NCBI GenBank assembly: GCA_032622095.1
Contig: CP136066.1
Coordinates: 8,021,784 to 8,085,783, forward strand
Direction of reading: 5' to 3'
DNA: 64,000 nucleotides
Origin: Siphonodentalium dalli
Lineage: Eukaryota > Mollusca > Scaphopoda > Gadilida > Siphonodentaliidae
In this document: in pieces, positions 54,173 to 64,000 of the stretch
How the letters are laid out: every line of letters begins with the position of its first letter
Position numbering within the stretch: position 1 is the stretch's first letter
The notes under the pieces: generated by a model
Told to the model about the DNA's origin: nothing
Seen by the model: only the letters and a program-made list of their open reading frames with translations
Database searches by the model: none
Position numbers and translations under genes: made by a program

Positions 54173-57100
54173 CATCACCAACGCAGCTCCCGTCATAAAA
54201 TAATTAATGCTGCACCAGCACAGCTGCCGTCATGAAATGGTTAATGCTGCACCAATGCAGCTCCCACCATGGAAGGGTTAATGCTGGACCAGCACAGCTA
54301 CTCGTCATGACATGGTTAATGCTGCACCAGAACAGATCCCATCATAAAATAGTTAATGCTGAACCAACGCAGCTCCCGTCATGAAATAATTAATGCTGCA
54401 CCAGCGCAACTCCCGTCATGAATGAGTTAATGCTGCACCAACGCAGCTCCCGTCATTAAATAATTAATACTGCGCCAGCACAGCTCCCGTCGTGAAAGAA
54501 TTAATGATGCACCAGCGCAGCTCCCGTCATGAAAGGGTTAATACTGCACCAACACAGATCCCGTCATAAAAAGGTTAATGCTGCACCAGCACAGCTCCCA
54601 TCATGAAAGAATTAATGCTGCCCAACGCAGCTCCCATCATGAAATAATTAATGCTGCCCCAACGCAGCTCCCGTCACGAAAGAATTAATGCTGCACCAGC
54701 ACAGCTCCCGTCACCAAAGGGTTTACGCTGCACCAACGCAGCTCCCGTCATGAAAGGGTTAATGCTGCACCAACGCAGCTCCCATTATCAAATAACTAAT
54801 GCTGCACCAACGCAGCTCCCGTCATGAAATAATTAATGCTGCACTAGCGAAGCTCCCATCATGAAATAATTAATGCTGCACCAACGCAGCTCCCGTCATG
54901 AAATAATTATTGCTGCACCAGCGCAGCTCCCGTCATGATAGAGTAATGCTGCACCAAAGCAGCTCCCGTCATCAAATAATTAATGGTGCACCAACGCAGC
55001 TCCCGTCATGAAGTAATTAATGCTGCACCAGCTCAGCTCCCGTCATGAAAGAGTTAATGCTGCACCAGCGCAGCTCCCGTCATCAAATAATTAATGCTGC
55101 ACCAGCGCAGCTCCCGTCATGAGAGAGTTAATGCTGCACCAACGTAGCTCCCATCATCAAATAATTAATGCTGCACCAACGCAGCTCCCGTCATGAATGG
55201 GTTAATGCTGCACCAACGCAGCTCCCGTCATGAAATAATTAATGCTGCACCAGCGCAGCTCCCGCCATGAAATAGTTAATGCTGCACCAACGCGGGCTCC
55301 CATCATCAAATAATTAATACTGCACCAACGCAGCTCCCGTCATAAAATAATTAATGCTGCACCAGCGCAGCTCCCGTCATGAATTAGTTAATGCTGCACC
55401 AACGCAGCTCCCGTCATTAAATAATTAATGCTGCACCAGCACAGATCCCGTCATGAAAGAATTAATGCTGCATCAGCGCAGCTCCCGTCACGAAGGGGTT
55501 AATACTGCACCAACAGAGATCCCGTCATAAAAAGGTTAATGCTGCACCAGCACAGCTCCCATCATGAAAGAATTAATGCTGCCCAACGCAGCTCCAGTCA
55601 TGAAAGAATTAATGCTGCCCCAACGCAACTCCCATCATCAAATAACTAATGCTGCACCAACGCAGCTCCCGTCATGAAATAATTAATGCTGCACCAGCGC
55701 AGCTCCCATCAGCAAATAATTAATGCTGCACCAACGCAGCTCCCGTCATGAAATAGTTAATACTGCACCAACGCAGCTCCCATAATCAAATAACTAATGC
55801 TGCACTAACGCAGCTCCCGTCATGAAAGAGATAATGCTGCACCAACGCAGCTCTCATAATCAAATAATTAATGCTGCACTAACGCAGCTCCCGTCATGAA
55901 AGAGTTAATGCTGCACCAACGCAGCTCCCGTCATCAAATAATTAACGCTGCACCAACGCAACTCCCGTCATGAAATGTATTAATACTGCACCAGCGCAGC
56001 TCCCGTCATGAAAGAGTCAACGCTGCACCAATGCAGCTCCCATCATGAAATAATTAATGCTGCACCAACGCAGCCCCGTCCTGAAATAATTAATGGTGCA
56101 CCAGCGCAGCTCCGTCATGAAATAGTTAATGCTGCACCAACGCAGCTCCCGTCATGAAATAGTTAATGCTGCATCAACGCAGCTCCCGTCATGAAAGAGT
56201 TAATTAATGCTGCACCAATGCAGCTCCCATCATCAAATAATTAATGCTGCACCAACGCAGCTCCCGTCATGAAATAATTCATGCTGCACCAGCTCAGCTC
56301 CCGTCATGAAATAGTTAATGCTGCACCAACGCAGCTCCCGTCATCAAATAATTAATGCTGCACCAGCGCAGCTCCCGTCATGAGAGAGTTAATGCTGCAC
56401 CAACGCGTAGCTCCCATCATCAACGCAGCTCCCGTCGTGAAATAATTAATGCTGCACCAGCGCAGCTCCCGCCATGAAATAGTTAATGCTGCACCAACGC
56501 GGGCTCCCATCATCAAATAATTAATACTGCACCAACGCAGCTCCGGTCATAAAATAATTAATGCTGCACCAGCGCAGCTCCCGTCATGAATTAGTTAATG
56601 CTGCACCAACGCAGTTCCCGTCATTAAATAATTAATGCTGCACCAGCACAGATCCCGTCATAAAAGAATTAATGCTGCCAACGCAGCTCCAGTCATGAAA
56701 GAATTAATGCTGCCCCAACGCAGCTCCGGTCATAAAATAATTAATGCTGCACCAGCGCAGCTCCCGTCATGAAGGGGTTAATACTGCACCAACACAGATC
56801 CCGTCATAAAAAGGTTAATGCTGCACCAGCACAGCTCACATCATGAAAGAATTAATGCTGCCAAAGCAGCTCCAGTCATGAAAGAATTAATGCTGCCCCA
56901 ACGCAACTCCCATCATCAAATAACTAATGCTGCACCAACGCAGCTCCCGTCATGAAATAATTAATGATGCACCAGCGCAGCTCCCATCAGCAAATAATTA
57001 ATGCTGCACCAACGCAGCTCCCGTCATGAAATAGTTAATGCTGCACCAACGCAGCTCCCATAATCAAATAACTAATGCTGCACTGACGCAGCTCCCGTCA

Positions 57101-60040
57101 TGAAAGAGTTAATGCTGCACCAACGCAGCTCTCGTAATCAAATAATTAATGCTGCACTAACGCAGCTCCCGTCATGAAAGAGTTAATGCTGCACCAACGC
57201 AGCTCACATCATCAAATAATTAACGCTGCACCAACGCAACTCCCGTCATGAAATGTATTAATACTGCACCAGCGCAGCTCCCGTCATGAAAGAGTCAACG
57301 CTGCACCAATGCAGCTCCCATCATGAAATAATTAATGCTGCACCAACGCAGCCCCGTCCTGAAATAATTAATGGTGCACCAGCACAGCTCTGTCATGAAA
57401 TAGTTAATGCTGCACCAACGCAGCTCCCGTCATGAAATAGTTAATGCTGCATCAACGCAGCTCCCGTCATGAAAGAGTTAATTAATGCTGCACCAATGCA
57501 ACTCCCATCATCAAATAATTAATGCTGCACCAACGCAGCTCCCGTCATGAAATAATTAATGCTGCACCAGCTCAGCTCCCGTCATGAAATAGTTAATGCT
57601 GCACCAACGCAGCTCCCGTCATCAAATAATTAATGCTGAACCAGCGCAGCTCCCGTCATCAAATAATTAATGCTGCACCAGCGCAGCTCCCGTCATGAGA
57701 GAGTTAATGCTGCACCAGCAAAGCTCCCATCATAAAATAATTAATGCTGCACCAACGCAGCTCCCGTCATGAAATAATTATTGCTGCACCAGCGCAGCTC
57801 CCGTCATGATAGAGTAATGCTGCACCAACGCAGCTCCCGTCATCAAATAATTAATGGTGCACCAACGCAGCTCCCGTCATGAAATAATTAATGCTGCACC
57901 AGCTCAGCTCCCGTCATGAAAGAGTTAATGCTGCACCAACGCAGCTCCCGTCATAAAATAATTAATGCTGCACCAGCGCAGCTCCCGTCATGAGAGAGTT
58001 AATGCTGCACCAACGTAGCTCCCATCATCAAATAATTAATGCTGCACCAACGCAGCTCCCGTCATGAATGGGTTAATGCTGCACCAACGCAGCTCCAGTC
58101 ATGAAATAATTAATGCTGCACCAGCGCAGCTCCCGCCATGAAATAGTTAATGCTGCACCAACGCGGGCTCCCATCATCAAATAATTAATACTGCACAAAC
58201 GCAGCTCCCGTCATAAAATAATTAATGCTGCACCAACGCAGCTCCCGTCATTAAATAATTAATGCTGCACCAGCACAGATCCCGTCATGAAAGAATTAAT
58301 GCTGCATCAGCGCAGCTCCCGTCATGAAGGGGTTAATACTGCACCAGCACAGCTCCCATCATGAAAGAATTAATGCTGCCCAACGCAGCTCCAGTCATGA
58401 AAGAATTAATGCTGCCCCAACGCAACTCCCATCATCAAATAACTAATGCTGCACCAACGCAGCTCCCGTCATGAAATAATTAATGCTGCACCAGCGCAGC
58501 TCCCATCAGCAAATAATTAATGCTGCACCAACGCAGCTCCCGTCATGAAATAGTTAATGCTGCACCAACGCAGCTCCCATAATCAAATAACTAATGCTGC
58601 ACTAACGCAGCTCCCGTCATGAAAGAGATAATGCTGCACCAACGCAGCTCTCATAATCAAATAATTAATGCTGCACTAACGCAGCTCCCGTCGTGAAAGA
58701 GTTAATGCTGCACCAACGCAGCTCCCATCATCAAATAATTAACGCTGCACCAACGCAACTCTCGTCATGAAATATATTAATACTGCACCAGCGCAGCTCC
58801 CGTCATGAAAGAGTCAACGCTGCACCAATGCAGCTCCCATCATGAAATAATTAATGCTGCACCAACGCAGCCCCGTCCTGAAATAATTAATGGTGCACCA
58901 GCGCAGCTCCGTCATGAAATAGTTAATGCTGCACCAACGCAGCTCCCGTCATGAAATAGTTAATGCTGCATCAACGCAGCTCCCGTCATGAAAGAGTTAA
59001 TTAATGCTGCACCAATGCAGCTCCCATCATCAAATAATTAATGCTGCACCAACGCAGCTCCCGTCATGAAATAATTAATGCTGCACCAGCTCAGCTCCCG
59101 TCATGAAATAGTTAATGCTGCACCAACGCAGCTCCCGTCATCAAATAATTAATGCTGCACCAGCGCAGCTCCCGCCATGAAATAGTTAATGCTGCACCAA
59201 CGCGGGCTCCCATCATCAAATAATTAAAACTGCACCAACGCAGCTCCCGTCATAAAATAATTAATGCTGCACCAGCGCAGCTCCCGTCACGAATTAGTTA
59301 ATGCTGCACCAACGCAGCTCCCGTCATTAAATAATTAATGCTGCACCAGCACAGAACCCGTCATGAAAGAATTAATGCTGCATCAGCTCAGCTCCCGTCA
59401 TGAAGGGGTTAATACTGCACCAACACAGATCCCGTCATAAAAAGGTTAATGCTGCACCAGCTCAGCTCCCGTCATGAAATAGTTAATGCTGCACCAACGC
59501 AGCTCCCGTCATCAAATAATTAATGCTGCACCAGCGCAGCTCCCGTCATGAGAGAGTTAATGCTGCACCAACGCGTAGCTCCCATCATCAACGCAGCTCC
59601 CGTCGTGAAATAATTAATGCTGCACCAGAGCAGCTCCCGCCATGAAATAGTTAATGCTGCACCAACTCGGGCTCCCATCATCAAATACTTAATGCTGCAC
59701 CAACGCAGCTCCCTTCATGAAATAATTAATGCTGCACCAGCGCAGCTCAAGTCATGAAAGAGTTAATGCTGCACCAACGCAGCTCCCATCATCAAATATT
59801 TAATGCTGCACCAACGCAGCTCCCTTCATGAAATAACTAATCCTGCACCAACTCAACTACCGTCATGGAAGGGTTAATGCTGCTCCAGCACAGCTCCCCG
59901 TCATGAAATGGTTAATGCTGCCCAGCAGAGCTCACGTCGTGAAATTGTTAATGCTGCACCAGCACAGCTCCCGTAATAAAAACATTAATGCTGCACTAGC
60001 GCGTCTCCCATCGTGAAAGGGTGAATGTTGCACCTACAAA
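54173..60040 (+). repeat. 37-bp minisatellite, ~158 copies, with higher-order blocks
   Basis: The consensus monomer is TTAATGCTGCACCAACGCAG + CTCCCGTCATGAAATAA (37 bases; some 36, 38 or 41). Variant positions recur: CAAC/CAGC, CCCGTC/CCCATC, CATGAAA/CATCAAA, ATAATT/AGAGTT. Blocks of many monomers repeat as units: the mark CAACGCGGGCTCCCATCATC occurs near 55289, 56495, 58160 and 59196, and GAGTTAATTAATGCTGC near 56196, 57475 and 58992. Each monomer has GCTGC...GCAGC able to pair as a 5-bp stem. Thirty-seven is not a multiple of three and no long frame crosses the array, so it is not coding. Edge monomers are the most diverged. Confidence 0.95.
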
Positions 60041-60960
60041 GCCAACATGACGTAAATGACGTCATGAGCCGTGGCATTTTATCTCGTTGTTCCACTTCCG
60101 ATTCCGCAATTTTAAACAGTTGCTAATCGGAAGTCACGTGTCAATTTCGCTAAATAGCATACACTCTTTCCTGAAAATCGTTCCATCGGATAGAAATATA
60201 TATAGAAAAATTATATGACGTCATCATTCACACACGCCTTAGGTATAAACACCCACCCGGGTGGTTGCTAATAGGAAAAATATGCGTTATTTTTTAAATG
60301 TTTGGGTTGTTTAGGTCTCATATATGTATATATGAAGGGTATAACCAATGCCATAGTTTGTACATGCAATAATACTTGATTACTACAATCTTCCAGCGAG
60401 CGTTCTGGATAATGAAAAACTAAAACCCCGAAACAGTCTTAAGCACACAATTCAGGATAATTATAGCTTTAAATGGTTGGAATTTATACATTATATTAGG
60501 CATTTTTTTAAATCGTCATGGCACGCACAATGTTACTATCTACATGTGAGTAATTGAAAATCTTATACGAACTGACCTACCATTACGTTATATAGGTCTT
60601 AATTTTGGTACAATTTTATGTTACGAACACACAATTACCTACATACAATACATCAATTCTGACATTACGACGTGCTGTTATATTTTATCTATAAAACGGT
60701 AACAAGACCCATCTGACAATAAAATGCTTGGTTTATAGCCACGCAGGGAGGGCAAAATGTGCTACAACGCCGTTAGACGAGATGGAGAGCGCGAGAGAGG
60801 TCATACATCCTTCTCGCAGGTGGGGGTCCGGGGGAGATTCCCCGGAAACAAAACGGAATAATTGGGGTCCAAAGTCAGATTCTGAGTGTTTCAGAATGGT
60901 AAAGTATGCTTTCTATAGGACATACAATTGAAATAAAAATATGAATGACCATTTACACTT
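60041..60960. other. No gene recognised
   Basis: GACGTAAATGACGTCATGA near 60049 holds a TGACGTCA palindrome (CRE-like), probably by chance. Nothing else could be named. Confidence 0.35.
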
Positions 60961-60961
60961 T

Positions 60962-61097
60962 TAAATGCTTACCGTACGTTACGGAGATGAACCAAACAAC
61001 AATGTTGTTATCAACTGGAGTGCAATATTCCATTTTCCGACATATGAAGCGATTGAGTTGAATATCAGTACGTTAGCGCAGCCCGTTGTGCGTGCGC

Positions 61098-61182
<85 letters not shown>

Positions 61183-62485
61183 CCACCAACCAAGAAAAAT
61201 GAACTGAACGTTTGTACATTCATTAGAAACTTCAAAAAGCTCATCGAACAGTACCTGACAGTAAATATCCATCTGATCATACTCGGCGATGTGAACCTAC
61301 ACTATGATTCGCATTAAGATAACATGCAGCTAACCTCAAATCTGTTTTGGCCAGTGTGAATATGGTGCAAGTTGTTAAAACTCAAACACATCATAAGCAG
61401 AACATTCTTGACTGGGTTATAGTGAGGCAAGACCCAACAAACGTCGTAAAAGCTGACATCGCCGACATAACATTATCTCACCACTGTCTAGGCAATGTCA
61501 ACACTGCGAAACCGTCTGCAGGTCCAAAACGCCAAATGCTGACCAGGAACCTTAAAGCCATCAAGGCTCACGATTTCAAATGGCTAAACTAGCCTTACGT
61601 TTCAACGCTAAACTAAGCTCTCTGATTGACGATTATGCCGCTCTGAAAACGCGCCCTACATGCGACCGCCCTGCAGCGTCGTTGGTGACGAACTAAATTA
61701 TTGAATCCAAGCGCTCAAGAAGAGCCGAACGCAAGTGTATAACATCTAAGTTGACTGTCCAACGAGAAATATTCATGGACAGTATAGTAAACATGTGTGC
61801 AAGTTAATTAAATATGCAACAATATGTTTCTATAACGACTCTATCACACAGTGTAAATCAATGAAAATGTTGTTTAATTTCGTAACACTATGCTGTACTA
61901 CCAAATAACCACGATACTGCTGTCTTACGAAATATGTTTGCGCATTTCTGTGATGATAAAGTGGTGCGTATAAGATCTAGCATAGAAACAAATATTGATG
62001 CAGAATTTGCTGAATTTACCGGGAATAAACTAAACAATTTTCGCCCTGTAACACAAGAGGAAGTAATCACTCTTATCGCAATATTGCCACCGAAATCCTG
62101 TGTCAGTGATCCTATGCCAACTCAGTTGATCCGGGAACACATTGCAGTGCTGGCATCAGCAACAACATCTATATTCATTTCATCTTTAAGACAAGGCTCT
62201 GTTTTAGGACTTGTTTTATATTCCATGTACGTCAAGCCGCTCGGTGATGTAATTAGTTCCAATGGTGTTCGTTATCACATGTATGCTGACGATATTCAAA
62301 TGTACCTTTCTTTCCAGCCTTGTCACCTAATCGAAAAATTGAAACAAATACAGGACTGTATAACTGATGTAAATTCGTGGATAGAAATTAACAAACTTAA
62401 AAGACGAAAAAAATGAGTTAATGTTATGTGGAACTGATTACCACCTTAAACACAATCTAGGTGAAGAAGTTTCTATAGAACTTTG
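60962..62485 (+). pseudogene. Decayed CR1-like LINE: endonuclease and reverse transcriptase remains
   Basis: The endonuclease starts as INWSAIFHFPTYEAIELNIS and TLAQPV, is broken by a (TA)n run, and resumes as PPTKKNELNVCTFIRNFKKL, HLIILGDVNLHYDS (G-D-x-N box) and TQTHHKQNILDWVIVRQDP to DITLSHHC (SDH box now SHH). A linker with several stops (61590-61933: SSLIDDYAALKTRP, IESKRSRRAERK) leads to reverse transcriptase text [37 protein letters not shown] and [22 protein letters not shown] then joins directly, in frame, to the QG box, and [14 protein letters not shown] is the YADD box. About 150 residues between are missing. After 62416 the frame shifts and fades (ELMLCGTDYHLKHNL). Typical CR1-group wording; no intact domain. 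Confidence 0.85.
61097..61179 (+). repeat. (TG)n(TA)n microsatellite inside LINE endonuclease sequence
   Basis: GTGTGTGTGTATATATA... with one TAGCTATA interruption at 61141. Endonuclease text on both sides joins logically as VCVY | PPPTKKNEL, so the run grew from a GTGTATAT-like stretch of the gene. The Tyr/Ile-string frames over it on both strands are artefacts. Confidence 0.9.
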
Positions 62486-64000
62486 ATAATGAAGAAACTT
62501 TCCAGAGAAGATGAAGCCTAAGCAGAATGAGATACCCAGATGGTGAATTTGGTGACGCTAGCCCGCTAAGCACCTCCTGAACTTGATGTAGTACTGAGAC
62601 TGAGAGGGCGCACTCTTACAACTTGCGTGTTGTTTTAAGGAACTTTACTCTACAAATTTCTAAACTGGAGGACACATAATTATCCTTAAGTTAAAGGTAC
62701 GGTTGGCCTTGGCGGTGGGTATCCTGTGAACATATTTCCACCCGTCAAAAACCGCTACAAACAGAAAGAACATCAAAATGTAGATATACTTTGTCCGTAT
62801 ACAAATAAGAAATATCGCATAAACAGTATGTTATTGTCATATGTTTGACCATTGTTATGTAAACAAAAGCATAAAAAGTTACTTTTCTGGCGTTTGTTTA
62901 TATTATGATGGTAAACATAAAGAGCGTTCTTTGTTGGTGAATTCCTGATATGGAACTAATAAAGAGCGTTTCTGCCATTTGTGTGTGATCAGCCAGTAGC
63001 ACTGTGCGGTCTTCTGTAACACAATCAGTCTCTTGCTCAGGTAAACTATAGTAGGTCTTTACGATAACATGCTGTTTACGCGATGGTCATGGTATATGTG
63101 AACGAAACTGTATGCGTTTTAATGTTTTTTCTGTTTACAGTGTTTGGAACAAATATGAATATTTTCGACAATTAAGGCCTCGTGTGCCTTTAAATGGACT
63201 TTCACTTTTTATTTATCACACATTGATTTAAGACAAAATTGTTTTGGACCAAATTGGATGCTAATACTGAAATAGACAAAATGACAGTGTTCAATAGCTG
63301 AACTAGTATTACTAGATCAAATAAGTGTCAATGAGTTTCAATTATCGCAACAGGAACACTGTGAGTGTGACATATAAACAACGCTCCTTCGTGTATATTT
63401 ACGGGCCAATAACACATTCATATAATTTATAAATATAATTATTGCAATTTCTACATAGTTGATCTTGGTAAATAAATACCTGGACAAAAATGGCAATATC
63501 ATTATTCATTTATTTTTTATTTTTGCTGATACTGTTAATGACGGACCGCAAGAGTGAACCAACGGAAACAATTGAAGGGAGTAGCGACTAAACGAGTGCG
63601 CCAATGTCGGTGGACAATTTTATGAATCGGTAAGTTTACGTCAACGCTTAAGTGAGAATCAGTATTCTAAAACAAAATGTAACAAATGCATTAAGTGAAA
63701 CCAACACACTACACGATTTCACCTGTCATAATTCAGTGCCGATGTTTGCGGACTGATGTATAATTAAATCCGTCAAACAGTTGTTGGTATGCTCTCATCG
63801 TAAACGCTTAGTACACAACATATCCTCATGCAAATAGGTTCATATTGAACGTATATCAAAAACCCAAATACGCCCATATTGGCGTTATTGGAATCTGAAT
63901 TACGCTCTATATGAACGTAAATGGGGCACGGAAACAGTAGCTTCTCAAATATGTCCGCAATGAGCGTATACTCGTTATTCCGTTGATTGGCGCGGGCCGC
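62486..64000. other. No gene recognised
   Basis: AT-rich sequence to the window end. TATTGAACGTATAT and ATATGAACGTA near 63847 and 63910 are weakly inverse. CAATAAAG-like words are present without coding context. No frame with a motif. Confidence 0.35.

Noticed and set aside
54173-60040. CRISPR-like array of direct repeats
   Set aside because: Repeats are head-to-tail with no unique spacers, the setting is eukaryotic, and monomers vary; it is a minisatellite.
60049-60068. TGACGTCA (CRE-like) promoter element
   Set aside because: A single 8-bp palindrome with no TATA, start site or downstream gene is expected by chance in 64 kb.
60965-61280. Tyr/Ile-repeat proteins on both strands
   Set aside because: They are translations of the (TA)n run; only the short LINE endonuclease pieces on each side are meaningful.
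1-64000. tRNA, rRNA or other structured RNA genes
   Set aside because: I scanned for the GGTTCRAATCC-type B box with a matching A box and for rRNA landmarks; isolated GGTTCGA words (for example 36957, 47935) have no cloverleaf around them.

Overview
The window looks like nuclear DNA from an animal, most likely a marine invertebrate; I cannot place it more finely. The support is AT-rich, intron-scale sequence without bacterial-style operons, several kinds of APE-type non-LTR retrotransposon (LINE), many short DNA transposons with terminal inverted repeats (TIRs), and kilobase-scale satellite arrays. I recognise no intact host gene in 64 kb. Nearly everything that can be named is a mobile element, the remains of one, or tandem repeat derived from one.

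Layout. 1-1866 is a near-complete palindrome centred near 950. 3596-8415 is a second, larger inverted repeat with a complex core (three ~105-bp tandem copies at 5698-6010) and TIR-like head-to-head junctions related to the centre of the first. 8.8-11.5 kb is featureless except for hairpins. 11.8-17.0 kb is a satellite of seven ~0.66-0.83 kb units, each carrying a 254-bp inverted-repeat element; the units alternate in two types. 18.44-22.76 kb holds the one intact coding element, a minus-strand LINE with an 1177-residue endonuclease/reverse transcriptase and an upstream Q/N-rich reading frame.

23.3-36 kb is a LINE graveyard, all minus strand, made of 5'-truncated copies from several families. 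Embedded in it at 28610-33119 is an array of exact 1353-bp period whose outer ends have perfect 18-bp TIRs and a 6-bp target duplication. 36.5-41.5 kb has four TIR elements with readable ends: a 680-bp element with RSS-heptamer-like ends and a 5-bp target duplication, a 253-bp TA-flanked element, a 477-bp TTAA-flanked element, and a 406-bp foldback element with a 10-bp duplication. 43.9-47.3 kb is a ~155-bp tandem repeat split by a 1.8-kb TIR-bounded insertion. 48.4-50.1 kb has weak candidate exons and a broken transposase-like frame. 53.3-53.9 kb is a plus-strand LINE 3' end. 54.17-60.04 kb is a 37-bp minisatellite of about 158 copies with higher-order blocks. 61-62.5 kb is a decayed CR1-like LINE whose endonuclease is interrupted by a (TA)n expansion and whose reverse transcriptase has lost its middle.

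No genes form a pathway here. The recurring themes are elements that carry or become tandem repeats, inverted repeats at many scales, and LINE 3' ends where AATAAA runs straight into a short tandem tail. The two observations I would check first are the 28.6-33.1 kb array inside one target duplication and the 36.6-37.3 kb element with CAC(A/G)GTG ends whose A-rich block lies 23 bp from one end and 12 bp from the other.
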